From positions 7,688,001 through 7,752,000 of the forward strand of contig NZ_CP107939.1 in assembly GCF_036046055.1 (NCBI RefSeq): a DNA stretch of 64,000 nt, written 5' to 3'. The DNA is from Nocardia sp. NBC_00403. GTDB lineage: Bacteria; Actinomycetota; Actinomycetes; Mycobacteriales; Mycobacteriaceae. The notes below the pieces were generated by a model. That model did not search any database. It saw only the letters and a list, made by a program, of their open reading frames with translations, and was not told the DNA's origin. Positions 8,420 through 17,707 of this stretch are shown here, one piece after another. The first letter of the stretch is position 1; the number at the start of each line of letters is the position of its first letter. The position numbers were made by a program, and so were the translations under genes.

Positions 8420-9301
8420 TCACCGCAGATCAGCCGCGACCGCGGCCTGTAGCTCAGCGATGGCCGCCTCGAGCGTGTCTACACGAACCGCTGCTGACGG
8501 CGCCGCGCATTCCCTCCATCCGGGCCCCGCCAGCAGCACACGCGCCCAGCCCTCGCACGGGCCGAACGCCGGAACCGCGATCGCGGTGTGGCTCGATTGC
8601 GACCACAACACCACGACCGGCCTACGATTATGCTTGGCCAGCGCATCGGCAAGGGCGGCGGCGGGCACCGACGCGCCGAGCAGCAGCACAGGCAGACCGA
8701 GTTCGGCCAAGGCGGCGCGCAACACCTCCAACGGGAGCACATGATTCTCGCCGTCGGTACAGGCCAGCACGATCGGCGGCCCATCGAACACGTTGCGCAA
8801 CAACGGAATCGCCCGGTGCAGACTGGTAGTCACTGCCCAGGACAGCAGATGCTCGACATCGACTAACCCGGCTCCCCTACCCTGCTTTCCGACGATCTCG
8901 GCAAAAGCCGGGCGGCACAACCGATTCCACGTCGCCCCTACACCATGATGAGTGAGATGGGCAGTGATTATGGCAAGCAACTCGGCGGCGTCGAGCCGCT
9001 GCGCGGCGGAGATCACCGGCGCGAGGTCACCGAGCTGTGGCACCGGCACGGCCACCGCGTGGGCAGCCACCGCGGCACTGGCCGGCCTCGCGCCCGCCCG
9101 CACCAACTCGACCATCCGAACCGCAACCGCGAAGTCGGTCGGCGTATAGCGCCGATGCCGGCCCTGGCAGTGCTGCGATGGCCCGAGGCCGTATCGCTGA
9201 TTCCAACTCCGCAACGTCGCCACCGGCACTCCGAGCCTGCGAGCCACCGCTCCAACGGAGTACTCGACCAGCGGCTCCGCGGGCCACTCATCACTCCTCA
9301 C
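8420..9301 (-). CDS. MerR-family regulator with B12-binding domain (LitR/CarH type)
   Basis: About 293 aa. The N-terminal MerR winged helix is YSVGAVARRLGVPVATLRSW with NQRYGL. A helical middle domain follows (ELLAIITAHLTHHGVGATW, LVDVEHLLSWAV). The C-terminal Rossmann-like cobalamin domain has GENHVLPLEVLRAAL, where Glu-x-His matches the cobalamin-ligand motif of LitR/CarH photoreceptors. Such proteins repress light-induced genes in the dark using adenosylcobalamin. Start GTG 9301 is chosen because it begins just before the HTH; an upstream GTG is possible. Neighbouring SDR/DUF2867 and fasciclin genes are usual partners in light-response clusters, although no photolyase is present here. Confidence 0.8.
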   Translation of the reverse strand: MRSDEWPAEPLVEYSVGAVARRLGVPVATLRSWNQRYGLGPSQHCQGRHRRYTPTDFAVAVRMVELVRAGARPASAAVAAHAVAVPVPQLGDLAPVISAAQRLDAAELLAIITAHLTHHGVGATWNRLCRPAFAEIVGKQGRGAGLVDVEHLLSWAVTTSLHRAIPLLRNVFDGPPIVLACTDGENHVLPLEVLRAALAELGLPVLLLGASVPAAALADALAKHNRRPVVVLWSQSSHTAIAVPAFGPCEGWARVLLAGPGWRECAAPSAAVRVDTLEAAIAELQAAVAADLR

Positions 9302-9411
9302 AGACCCACCGCACTTACCTCGATCCCCCTGCACCCCATGACCTGACCGCAGCCACTCATCGCCAGGCCTCCTCCAGTTTGTAGCGAGTCGAGGAGCGGG
9401 TCGTCGAATCT

Positions 9412-10893
9412 TCAGCTCGATGAGGGCGCGCTCGCGGCGGGGGTGCGTTCGGCCGTCCCGGTGATGTTGCGGGCCATGCCGCCGAACACGGCGTTGTGAA
9501 ACGGCGTGATCGCCTTCCAGTAGAGGTGCCCGGCAAGTCCGTGCGGCTGGAAGATGGCGCGTTGCCGGTAGCGGGAACCCCCGCCGGGATCGGGCTCGAC
9601 GCCGAGTTCGAGCCACGCCAGTCCCGGGACCCGCATTTCGGCGCGAAGCCGCAACAGGTGAGGACGGTCGATATGTTCAACGCGCCACCAGTCCAGCGCT
9701 TCGCCGACGTGCAGACGGTGTGGGTCTTTGCGGCCGCGACGTAAACCGACCCCGCCGGTGACCCGGTCGATCCAGCCGCGCAGCGACCAGGCAAGCGGAA
9801 ACGAGTACCAGCCGTTCTCGCCGCCGATGGATTCGATGACCGCCCACAGGGTGTCGGGGTCGGCGTAGGTATGGCGCTCACGCATGTCCTCGTAGAGCGA
9901 GCCGCCCGACCAGGCCGGGTCAGTCGGCAGCGGATCCGAGGGCGCGCCGGATGTGCTGGCGTCCGACCAGCGGGTCGGCACCTCGGCGTTGCGGATGCGG
10001 GTCAGTGCCAGCTCCATGGCACGTTCGCAGCGGGTGAGGCCGTCGGCGGGGTCGGGGATGTACGCGGCGATGTCGTGATCGCCGCACACGACTTCGTGGA
10101 CGAGAGATTCGATGAGCGGGACGGCCAAGGCGCGCGGCACCGGGGTCACCAGATTGACCCATTGCGCCGACAGCCATGGCGTGAGCACCGGGACCGGCAG
10201 CACCACCCGACGAGTCAGCCCGGCGACCACCGCGTATTTGCGCATCATGGTCAGGTAGGTCAGGACGTCGGGGCCGCCGATATCGAACGGTCGGTTGACG
10301 TCGGCGGGCAGCTCGGCGGCCCGCAGCAGGTAATACACGACGTCGCGCACGGCGATGGGTTGGATGCGGTTGCGCACCCATCGGGGGGTGATCATCGCGG
10401 GCAGGCGTTCGGACAGATAGCGCAGCATCTCGAAGCTGGCCGAGCCGGATCCGAAGATAACTGCCGCGCGCAGTTCCGCGGTGGGAACCCCGGATGCCTG
10501 CAGGATTTCTCCGACCTCGGCGCGGGAGGCGAGGTGGCGCGAGAGCTCTGTGTGTTCCGGGATGATGCCGCCGAGATAGACGATGCGCTTGACCCCGGCC
10601 GCGGCCGCCGCGGCCGCGACGGTCCGCGCGGCATGCTGGTCGATGTCGTCGAAGTCGCGGCGGGTCAACGAGTGCACCAGGTAGTAGACGACCTCCTGGT
10701 CGGCGACCGCGGCGCGCACCTCGTCGTCATCGGTGACATCGCCGCGAACCACCTCGACCCGATCCCGCCACGGCACCTCCGCCAATTTCGCCGGTGTCCG
10801 GGCCACCGCCCGGACGCGATGACCGGCCCGCGCCAGTTCGGGCACCAGGCGTCCGCCGATGTACCCGGTCGCGCCGAAAACCACACACCGCAT
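9412..10893 (-). CDS. SDR-family oxidoreductase with C-terminal DUF2867
   Basis: A 493-aa two-domain protein. The N-terminal atypical short-chain dehydrogenase (NmrA-like) begins FGATGYIGGRLVPELA, with the Gly-rich dinucleotide loop, and runs to about residue 300. The C-terminal DUF2867 domain includes TLWAVIESIGGENGWYSF, HVGEALDWWRVEH and LRAEMRVPGLAWLEL. NAD(P) binding is expected; the substrate is unknown. It is transcribed with fasciclin (59 bp upstream) and the B12-MerR gene (110 bp downstream). Homologues occur beside photolyase and LitR genes in actinobacteria (general knowledge). Confidence 0.88.
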   Translation of the reverse strand: MRCVVFGATGYIGGRLVPELARAGHRVRAVARTPAKLAEVPWRDRVEVVRGDVTDDDEVRAAVADQEVVYYLVHSLTRRDFDDIDQHAARTVAAAAAAAGVKRIVYLGGIIPEHTELSRHLASRAEVGEILQASGVPTAELRAAVIFGSGSASFEMLRYLSERLPAMITPRWVRNRIQPIAVRDVVYYLLRAAELPADVNRPFDIGGPDVLTYLTMMRKYAVVAGLTRRVVLPVPVLTPWLSAQWVNLVTPVPRALAVPLIESLVHEVVCGDHDIAAYIPDPADGLTRCERAMELALTRIRNAEVPTRWSDASTSGAPSDPLPTDPAWSGGSLYEDMRERHTYADPDTLWAVIESIGGENGWYSFPLAWSLRGWIDRVTGGVGLRRGRKDPHRLHVGEALDWWRVEHIDRPHLLRLRAEMRVPGLAWLELGVEPDPGGGSRYRQRAIFQPHGLAGHLYWKAITPFHNAVFGGMARNITGTAERTPAASAPSSS

Positions 10894-10952
10894 GCTTGAT
10901 CATCCTTCTTCCCGGTCACGGTGCATGAACGATGCACATCCGGCCGCACCGT

Positions 10953-11666
10953 TCACGCGGGTGGCATCAAGACCGCGTCGATCAGGTACACGGTGGCGTT
11001 CGCCGTCTGCACTCCGCCACAGATCACCGAGGCGTCGGCGACCTTGATGTCGTCGCCCGACCGAGTAACGCTCACGGTGGCACCTTCGACGGTCTTGTGT
11101 TCGCCCGCGATCTGGCTCGGCGTCAGCCTTCCCGGCACCGCATGATAGGTGAGAATGGTTGTCAACTTCGCCGAATCGGTTTTGAGCGAATCGATCGTCG
11201 CCGCGTCGATTTTCGCGAATGCAGCATCCACAGGCGCGAAGACGGTGAACTGACCGCCGTTGAGCGTGTCGACCAGGTTGACCTGCGGATTGAGCTGACC
11301 GGATACCGCCGCGACCAGCGTCTTCAGCAGCGGATTGTTCGATGCCGCGACAGCAACCGGCTCTTGGGCCATGCTGTCGACCGATCCGGGCCCGGTCGGC
11401 ACCTGTTTCGCATAGTCAGCGCAACCGGGCCCGACCAAACCCGCCGCCGCACCGCCCGCCGCCGCCGAAGTAGGCGCGGCCGAAGTAGGCGCGGCCGAAG
11501 TGGGCGCGGCCGAAGTGGGCGCGGCCGAAGTGGGCGCGGCCGAAGTGGGCATCGCTTTCGATGTAGCGGACGACGAATCGGAGTTGTCGTCGGAGCAGGC
11601 CGAGGCGCCGAGCAAGGCTGCCGCCAAGGCCAGACCGGCCAATACCGAACGTTGGGTTTTCCTCAT
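10953..11666 (-). CDS. Fasciclin-domain lipoprotein (MPT70/MPT83-like)
   Basis: A 237-aa secreted lipoprotein. The signal peptide [20 protein letters not shown] ends in the lipobox LGASAC (Cys 24 lipidated). A low-complexity linker of six Ala-Pro-Thr-Ser-Ala units follows. One fasciclin (FAS1) domain comes next, with the H1 motif [14 protein letters not shown] and the H2 region [11 protein letters not shown], ending [15 protein letters not shown]1 domains mediate surface adhesion; mycobacterial relatives are sigma-K antigens. It is the first gene of the leftward SDR-MerR-pirin block and so probably carries that operon's promoter. Confidence 0.93.
   Translation of the reverse strand: MRKTQRSVLAGLALAAALLGASACSDDNSDSSSATSKAMPTSAAPTSAAPTSAAPTSAAPTSAAPTSAAAGGAAAGLVGPGCADYAKQVPTGPGSVDSMAQEPVAVAASNNPLLKTLVAAVSGQLNPQVNLVDTLNGGQFTVFAPVDAAFAKIDAATIDSLKTDSAKLTTILTYHAVPGRLTPSQIAGEHKTVEGATVSVTRSGDDIKVADASVICGGVQTANATVYLIDAVLMPPA
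11467..11550. repeat. 15-bp tandem repeat in fasciclin gene linker
   Basis: Five full units of GAAGT(A/G)GGCGCGGCC followed by a partial sixth. Each encodes one Ala-Pro-Thr-Ser-Ala step on the minus strand. The first two units have A and the last three G at position 6. In-frame unit gain or loss would lengthen or shorten the linker without breaking the gene, so it is a possible phase-neutral VNTR. Confidence 0.9.
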
Positions 11667-12876
11667 TGTTCTATCGCTTTCGTCGATTCGACCTCACAGA
11701 GTCGTCTGTGGTTGCGGCGGCTGGCATCGCCTACAGCGCCGCCAGCCGTGGCGAGGGTCCGAAAGTCGGGCTGCACCTGACCCGCCCTCACTGTGCTATA
11801 TCAGCAATCCAGCGCGACAATCTCGAGCACCACTGAGTGTTGCACCATCTCGACTCGAATGCATCGCTTTTGCATCGAACTATCCCGGATAGTGATGCTT
11901 GCCGGGCTCGCGGGGACGACAGTCACTGCCAGGGTCATGTCGCAAACCGTCAAGTCGGTGGCAATACCGATATCCGTCGCGTCCCTGGTCAGCTCGGCGA
12001 ACGAGGGTCGATCACTTCGAAACAGCGGGAAACGGCGTCAAGTACCCCCACTCCTGTGTCAGAGGCGAGCATCGGTGAGTTCGTCCGCCAGTCCGCCGAC
12101 ATGGCGATGGCGAGCGTGCCAACAGGAAGTTGCGCCGTCCCCGGGCGGCCCGCACGGAGACCAGATGATGCTTCCGCAAACCCATGATCGGGGGCTCGCA
12201 CCTGGGATCGGGAGTCCTGTTGCTGCTCACAGCAAAACTCCGCCCTCGCCGCCCGCCGACCGACATTCCGGTCGGCCCAGACTGTCCGAGCCGACGCCAC
12301 GACATGTGTCGCTGACGGGGCCCGGTGCCGTGAACGCAGACTCAGCCGCGTTCGGTCTGCGAGGTATCAGGAGGGTCGTGGAAGCTCGCAGGGGTTTCCA
12401 CATGCGCCCAGCCGCCTGACCCGCCCAGCAATGCGCTCTCGACCGGGGCGTCACAAACGCGGGCGGAGCGAATCGGACCTCGCTCTGGCGCCCTGCGGCG
12501 CTCACCACTGCGAGTTGCTCAGGTCCGCACCATTCGGTAAGCCACAACCGTCCGAAAAACATGACTTCGGGGCGGGACCGATCGGCCAGGGTCACCGTGA
12601 CATCGGCACCGACATACTCGCCCCATACCACCCACCACATTTGATCCCGGTCGCCTCAACCCGGCGGCGACTGGGGCAACAACGTCCCGACAGCCTCACG
12701 CCTGCGACGCCATCGGCGTACACGTCCGCCATCCAGCCCTGACGGACATGCAGGGCCATACAAATCCGACACACCTTCAGACGCCGACCCGACCGTTGAA
12801 CACAACACGGCGGCCGCGACCGCATCGGTGCGCATATTCCCGAGCCCCGACAGCCGGAGAAGCCTCGGGATCAATA
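11667..12876. other. 1.2-kb region without a recognised gene
   Basis: Long frames exist on both strands but none shows family motifs, a good ribosome site or consistent codon bias. The best candidate is a minus-strand frame at 12227-12640 starting MWWVVWGEYVGADVTVTLAD. Its first 50 codons look plausible and the remainder is Ser/Arg/Pro-rich noise. No RNA gene or repeat was seen. The promoter for the fasciclin operon should lie at about 11670-11800. Confidence 0.4.
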
Positions 12877-13272
12877 TCAGGGGCTGCGCGACGGCTGCTC
12901 AGGATCAGCCCTCCGCTGCGTCTCACCCGACTTCGAGTCCGGATCGACCTTATCCGCGCGCTCCCACTCCTTGTCCAACTCGGTTCGCGAATCCGCCGCC
13001 TCGCTGCGATGCGCATGCGCCTGCTGGGCAAGCTGCTCCGCCTGCGCCGCCTTGACCTCACCTTCGGCCTTCGCCGCGCGGCTGCGGGCAGCGACCTCCT
13101 CCGCCCGCGCCTGCTGCTGACCGACCTCGAATTCCCGTTCCGCCGCGCGCTCACGGATACCCTCGGCCTCGACCCGCTGATGCTCGCGCCGTTGGCGCAT
13201 CAACAACCAGGCCACAAGCAAAACGACCACAACCGCGACGACGATGATCACGATCACAATGGTGGTGCTCAT
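12877..13272 (-). CDS. Small membrane-anchored coiled-coil protein
   Basis: A 131-aa protein. Residues 3-25 form one hydrophobic helix (TTIVIVIIVVAVVVVLLVAW). This is followed by RQRREHQ and about 80 residues of Ala/Glu/Arg/Gln-rich heptad-like helix (ERAAEREFEVGQQQ, AAKAEGEVKAAQAEQLAQQ), then a Pro/Ser-rich tail. It is expected to sit in the membrane with a long cytoplasmic coiled coil. It resembles actinobacterial stress-cluster hypothetical proteins; no function is known. Monocistronic, on the opposite strand to the DUF1206 gene. Confidence 0.75.
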   Translation of the reverse strand: MSTTIVIVIIVVAVVVVLLVAWLLMRQRREHQRVEAEGIRERAAEREFEVGQQQARAEEVAARSRAAKAEGEVKAAQAEQLAQQAHAHRSEAADSRTELDKEWERADKVDPDSKSGETQRRADPEQPSRSP

Positions 13273-13579
13273 CTTTCGACTCCTCGCACCCTCCCCTCTC
13301 TACCCTAACGCCACTCCACCACCCCCCGAACTGGGAAAATGAGCGATCAGACGACGGGGTGAATCCGGCCCGGATCTACCGCCAGCGGGGAAGGTGGGGC
13401 TACGCTGACAGCGCGGAAAGGCCACCCAGAGGACACCCCGTGATCACCGATATCGGGTGGGTTCCCGAGACTACGAAGCCAGCCGGACAATCAGCCTGGG
13501 GACCGCGCTCCCACCCCGCATTCCGTCCGTCGCACCCCAGCGGAGCTTTCACCACCGCTACCAATACGAGGCAGGCACC

Positions 13580-14440
13580 ATGCCTGACAACAACCTGTCC
13601 CCGATGTCCTCCGGCGCTTCGTCGTCGGCGTCCAATGACAACACGTCGTCCACGGCAGGCCAGCTGGCTCAGAACAGCATTTTCGAACGATTCGCCCGCA
13701 CGGGCTTCATCGTGAGCGGCATCGTGCACCTGATCATCGGCTACATCGCCATCAGGATCGCCCTCGGCGGCGCTGGTACCGCCGACCAATCCGGGGCCAT
13801 GTCGGAGCTGGCCGGCAAACCGGGTGGCGTCGTTGCCCTGTGGGTCGGCGGCGTCGCGTTTGTGGTGATGGCGCTGTGGCGGCTCGCCGAAGCGGCGCTC
13901 GGCAGTTCGTCCAAGCCTGACGCCGACAGCAAGAAGTCCGCAGCGTTCGATCGCGTCAAGGCATTTGCCCTAGCAGTCGTCTATTTCGCCTTCGCTGTCT
14001 CCGCGTTCGGATTCGCCCGCGGCCGCGGCGAGTCCAGCAGCGGCCAAAGTGCGGGGATCACGGCCCGCATGATGGACACCACCACCGGCACGCTTGCCCT
14101 CGTCGCAGGCGGGTTGTTCATCATCGCGATCGGCGGCTACCACGTCTACAAAGGAGCGAGCCAGAACTTCCTCGACGACCTCGAGGGCACCACCAGCGAC
14201 CTCGTGCGCAGGCTGGGCACGGTCGGCTACATCGCGAAAGGGCTGGCCATCGCCGCGGTCGGGTTGCTGGTGATCCTCGCCGTCAGTCGATCCGAGCCAA
14301 GCAAAGCCGCCGGACTCGACGGCGCCTTCAAAACCGTGGGGGCTCAACCCTACGGAGTAGTCCTCCTCGTATTGTCCGGCCTGGGCATCATCACCTACGG
14401 CCTCTACAGCTTCGCCATGGCCCGATACACCAAGATGTAG
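13580..14440 (+). CDS. DUF1206 membrane protein
   Basis: A 286-aa integral membrane protein with a Ser/Asn-rich N-terminal tail (residues 1-30). Three repeats of paired transmembrane helices follow: FARTGFIVSGIVHLIIGYIA, FALAVVYFAFAVSAFGFARG and RLGTVGYIAKGLAIAAVGLL, each followed by a second helix. This internal triplication is the hallmark of DUF1206. The ATG at 13580 is preceded by GAGGCAGG; the frame is open further upstream, but that part is Arg/Pro noise. Function is unknown. It precedes a decayed IS5. Confidence 0.88.
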   Translation: MPDNNLSPMSSGASSSASNDNTSSTAGQLAQNSIFERFARTGFIVSGIVHLIIGYIAIRIALGGAGTADQSGAMSELAGKPGGVVALWVGGVAFVVMALWRLAEAALGSSSKPDADSKKSAAFDRVKAFALAVVYFAFAVSAFGFARGRGESSSGQSAGITARMMDTTTGTLALVAGGLFIIAIGGYHVYKGASQNFLDDLEGTTSDLVRRLGTVGYIAKGLAIAAVGLLVILAVSRSEPSKAAGLDGAFKTVGAQPYGVVLLVLSGLGIITYGLYSFAMARYTKM

Positions 14441-14478
14441 CTGGGCGCAGCCCTGAGCAGCCGCGCGGCGAAGCTTCC

Positions 14479-15240
14479 CCACTAGGTTGCTGTATCGGTT
14501 GCGGACCAGCCTGCCATGGCGGGACCTGCCCGAACACTCGGACCGTGGCAGACGGTGTGGAAACGCCACCGCCGCTACGCCACCGACGGCACCTGGGATC
14601 GGGTACTGACCGCGCTGGTGGCGCTGGCCTACACCACCGCTGACCTGGACTGGATCGTCTCGATCGACTCGACGATCGTGCGGGCTCACCAGCACGCCGC
14701 CGGCGCGGCGGCCGATTCGGTGACCGCGCTATGAGCCCGCCGATCACGCGATCGGGCGTTCCCGTCAGGGTTGACCAAAGTCCACCTGGCCACCGACGGC
14801 GCCGGTCTAGGCCTGGCCGTGCCGCTCACGTCCGGCCGCACCAATGACTCACCGCTGCTGCCAGCAGTGCTGGATGAGCTCGTGGTGCCGCGCCTCGAAG
14901 GCGGGCCGCCGCGCCGCAACCCGGACGTGACCATCGCTGACCGCGCCTACTCCACGGCATCGAACCGAACCCCGTTGCGGCGCAGACGCATCCACACCCC
15001 CATTCCGGAACCCTCCGACAGGTCGCCAACCGCAAACGCAAAGGCCACCACGACGGCCGGGCACCACGCTTCGACGCCGAGCTCGACAAGCGTCGCAACG
15101 TCATCGAACGCGCTTTCAACAAGACCGAGCACTGGCGCGCGGTCGCCACCCTCTACGACAAGCTCGCGACCACCTACCGTGCCGGATTCGTCCTGGCCCT
15201 CATCGTCGAATGGCTCAAATCACGGGGAGACACGGCCTAG
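14479..15240 (+). pseudogene. IS5-family (IS427-like) transposase remnant
   Basis: Recognisable segments are spread over frames. LLYRLRTSLPWRDLPEHS is followed by WKRHRRYATDGTWDRVL, DWIVSIDSTIVRAHQHAAGA (first catalytic Asp), a stop at 14734, LTTKVHLATDGAGLGLAV, VTIADRAYS (second Asp) and ERAFNKTEHWRAVATLYDKL near the end. At least three frame breaks and a missing N-terminus show it is dead. Terminal inverted repeats could not be placed confidently. Confidence 0.85.
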
Positions 15241-15348
15241 TCGGGCGTCGCCTCTGCGCCGTTGTTTAGTGGCGCAAATACCGGCTATCCGCAAGAGGAC
15301 CGGCTGGAAAACGCAGGCCGGGCACCTTCGAAGAAAGGGGCTCGCACC

Positions 15349-15522
15349 ATGAGCGGTGTAGACAAGGCAAAGAACAAGGCCGAGAAACTCGCCGGTAAGG
15401 CCAAGGAAAAGTTCGGCGAGGCCACCGACGACAAGGACAAGAAGCACGAGGGCAAGGCCGATCAGGCCAAGTCCGACCTGAAGGATGCGGGCGAGAAGGT
15501 CAAGGACGCCTTCCGCGACTGA
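15349..15522 (+). CDS. CsbD-like stress-response protein
   Basis: A 57-aa, very charged, Lys/Asp/Glu/Ala-rich protein typical of the CsbD family. The Gly-Lys-Ala-Lys-Glu-Lys-Phe-Gly core (LAGKAKEKFGEATDDKD) is followed by a second amphipathic helix (DQAKSDLKDAGEKVKDAF). The family is induced by general stress and is intrinsically flexible; its molecular function is unknown. The ATG has AAGAAAGGGG upstream. A hairpin downstream (15547-15578) probably ends its transcript. Confidence 0.9.
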   Translation: MSGVDKAKNKAEKLAGKAKEKFGEATDDKDKKHEGKADQAKSDLKDAGEKVKDAFRD

Positions 15523-15546
15523 CTCGACGCTCGCCGGCGTCGATCG

Positions 15547-15578
15547 CGAGCGGGTGACCCGCCGAGGTCATCCGCTCG
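15547..15578. terminator. Hairpin between convergent csbD-like and AI-2E genes
   Basis: Arms CGAGCGGGTGACC (15547-15559) and GGTCATCCGCTCG (15566-15578) pair over 13 positions with one G-T, around a 6-base loop. It lies between two convergent genes, as expected of a bidirectional actinobacterial terminator lacking a U-tract. Confidence 0.6.
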
Positions 15579-15699
15579 ACGCGCGCCGATTCCCGGTCTC
15601 CGCCAGCGTATTTCACCCCAAGAGGTTCGATGCGAGGCCGCATCGACCGCGCGTTGGTCTGCCCCCCCGCCGCGCTGTCATTGAGCCGAACCCAAATGG

Positions 15700-16908
15700 C
15701 TAGCGCTCGTCCAGAGAAGGCAACACCGTTTCATCGACGATCAGCAGCACCGCGGCAGCGACCGGGATGGCGAGCAGCGCACCGACAATCCCGAGCAAAG
15801 CGCCACCGAGCAGAACCGACACCACCGTCACGATCGCCGGCACCCGCACCGTTCTGCCGATGATTCTGGGCACGAGTACGTAGTCCTCGAACAACCGCAG
15901 GACGATAAAGAAGATGATGGTTGCCACCGTGACAGGCACCGACACGGTGAGCGCGACCAGGGCCACGATGATCCCAGCCAGGGTGGAGCCCACTACCGGG
16001 ATCAAGTCGAGGACAGCGACCAGGACTGCCAGCAACAGCGGGTAGGGCACATCGAAGATCAACAGCCAGATAAAGGTCAAAACCGCGGTGATCACCGAAA
16101 TGACCAAATTCCCCAAGATGTAGCCGCCGACCTTCACGAAGATCTCATCGCCGATCAGGATCGCCCGTGGGCGGCGTGAGCGCGGAAATAGCCGGTAGAT
16201 CGACGCGCGAACCTGCGCGAAATTGGCCATGAAGTAGCCGGTCAGAACGGCGACGATCACTGTGCCGCTGACAATGCTGAAGACGAGCTGACCCGCACCG
16301 AGGACACCCCCGGCCAACTTCGAAGGATCGGACCCGAGCCCTTCCTGGACTCGGTCCTGGAGATGGAAGCGAGCGTCGAGCGCTTCGATGAGTGGATATC
16401 GTTGCGCAAGATGGTCGACGTAGTCCGGAGCGTTGTGAACCAGCGTGCTGCTTTGGTTGACCAGCGGAGGTATCGCGGCCGCGAGGAACCCTGCCAGCAG
16501 GCCGATCGCCACCACGAACACTGCGGCCACTGCGGCCCATCGCGGAAACCATGGTCGAACCAGCCACGACACGACAGGTTCCAGGCCTATCGCCAGGAAT
16601 AATGCGATGGTGATCAGTACCAGCACTTGACTCGCGGCGAGTACTGCCTGGATCGCTGCGTAGGTCACCGCCACTCCGGCCGCGCCTGCCAAGCCGATCA
16701 TGAACGGCGATCGCGCATCGAATCGTCGCCCCGGCTTACCCAGCGGATTCTGCGTCGTACTTGCCTGCGCGGCCGCAGCTTCCGCGGCGATGATCGGCCC
16801 GCCCTCGTCGGTGGTGTGGGGTTGCGCGACCAGGTCGCTGTGGACCTGCTCCGCCCCGTCGGCGGTGCGGGGGTCCTCGGTTCGGCCTGGGTCGGTGTCT
16901 TCGTTCAT
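15700..16908 (-). CDS. AI-2E family transporter
   Basis: A 402-aa polytopic membrane protein of the AI-2E (PerM/UPF0118) family. The Asp/Glu/Gln-rich cytoplasmic N-terminus covers residues 1-65. Helices follow (AAGVAVTYAAIQAVLAASQV, LVLITIALFLAIGLEPVVSW). A large soluble loop carries PPLVNQSSTLVHNAPDYVDHL. The C-terminal helices include the conserved LLAVLVAVLDLIPVVGSTLA (the DLIPxxG motif), then YVLVPRIIGRTVRV (PxxxG). The family exports small molecules or acts as a Na+/H+ antiporter; the substrate here is unknown. Confidence 0.92.
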   Translation of the reverse strand: MNEDTDPGRTEDPRTADGAEQVHSDLVAQPHTTDEGGPIIAAEAAAAQASTTQNPLGKPGRRFDARSPFMIGLAGAAGVAVTYAAIQAVLAASQVLVLITIALFLAIGLEPVVSWLVRPWFPRWAAVAAVFVVAIGLLAGFLAAAIPPLVNQSSTLVHNAPDYVDHLAQRYPLIEALDARFHLQDRVQEGLGSDPSKLAGGVLGAGQLVFSIVSGTVIVAVLTGYFMANFAQVRASIYRLFPRSRRPRAILIGDEIFVKVGGYILGNLVISVITAVLTFIWLLIFDVPYPLLLAVLVAVLDLIPVVGSTLAGIIVALVALTVSVPVTVATIIFFIVLRLFEDYVLVPRIIGRTVRVPAIVTVVSVLLGGALLGIVGALLAIPVAAAVLLIVDETVLPSLDER

Positions 16909-16950
16909 GGCGTGGGTCCGCGGGGATCTGCGACTGAGGCGGAGGAAATC

Positions 16951-17046
16951 ATGTTCGTCGGCGGAAAGGGTCGTACGGTCATTGGTTGGTCGAAAAGCAT
17001 CGACAAGCTCACCGACACTCGAGCGACGTCATCAGCGATCTACTGA
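16951..17046 (+). CDS. Short ORF with strong ribosome site
   Basis: A 31-codon frame, MFVGGKGRTVIGWSKSIDKL then TDTRATSSAIY, preceded by GGAGGAAATC directly upstream of ATG 16951. A second frame beginning near 17020 reads SSDVISDLLIRKLDGQAAK and stops at 17096. A frameshift between them may have broken a slightly larger protein. No family was recognised. The rest of 16909-17383 shows nothing else. Confidence 0.3.
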   Translation: MFVGGKGRTVIGWSKSIDKLTDTRATSSAIY

Positions 17047-17383
17047 TCCGCAAGCTCGATGGGCAGGCTGCGAAGCCGGCTATTGAGCCACACTGAGCAT
17101 ACCGTGCACGCATATCAGGCCGATCTGTGTGCAGTGCAGCCGAACCGAAGACACCGTCGCACAATGCTGCTGAGCTGCGACTTCGATAAACAGGGGGTGT
17201 ACATCCCTTGTCCTGAGGCGTCTACTGGAATATGTAGGCCATCGGGTTGATCATCGTGGCTCTGTTCCCGTGGTCGTGGTTGGGTGGGCGTAATGACTGG
17301 TGCTGACATTGCGCACACGATCGGATAGGAGCACCGGAGGGTTTCTCGGGCCCCTCGAATACAGAGAAACCAGGTAACTGGCC

Positions 17384-17539
17384 ATGATCGTTCTCGGAGT
17401 CATCCTTCTTGTCGTTGGGTTCATATTCGGTATCCCGATCCTCTGGACCATCGGAATCGTGGTGCTCGTCATCGGGCTCGTGCTACTGCTGATGGGATCC
17501 ATGGGACGCGCAGTCGGCGGCCGACGCCATTACTACTGA
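17384..17539 (+). CDS. 51-aa membrane protein (DUF6131-like)
   Basis: Starts MIVLGVILLVVGFIFGIPIL, continues as a second hydrophobic helix (IGIVVLVIGLVLLLMG) and ends GRAVGGRRHYY. The two-helix hairpin with a terminal Gly-Arg-Arg-His-Tyr-Tyr tail is the pattern of the very small DUF6131 proteins common in mycobacteria and nocardiae. They are often near stress or general envelope genes, and function is unknown. It is too short for most gene callers' minimum length, but codon use is good. Confidence 0.8.
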   Translation: MIVLGVILLVVGFIFGIPILWTIGIVVLVIGLVLLLMGSMGRAVGGRRHYY

Positions 17540-17707
17540 CCCCGGGATCGCGTTCGCTATGACCCACGCGAATTACGTCGATGACGGCAACACTTCAACG
17601 CAGATGAAAGTACGCGGCCACCACGGAGCGGATCATGGTCCCTCACTACGTTCTTTTGGTTGGACAATCCCGCCGAGAAGCCGCGGCAGTGCAGCGGGAG
17701 GCTGTAC

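Noticed and set aside
11467..11550. CRISPR-like short repeats
   Set aside because: Units are contiguous, 15 bp and code in frame within a lipoprotein; no spacers and no cas genes.
12227..12640. Possible hypothetical gene starting MWWVVWGEY
   Set aside because: Plausible first 50 codons but no ribosome site, weak codon bias and noise afterwards; recorded in the gap entry only.
12748..13308. Plus-strand frame of 186 codons rich in Leu/Arg
   Set aside because: Antisense of the coiled-coil membrane protein; no start context and odd composition.
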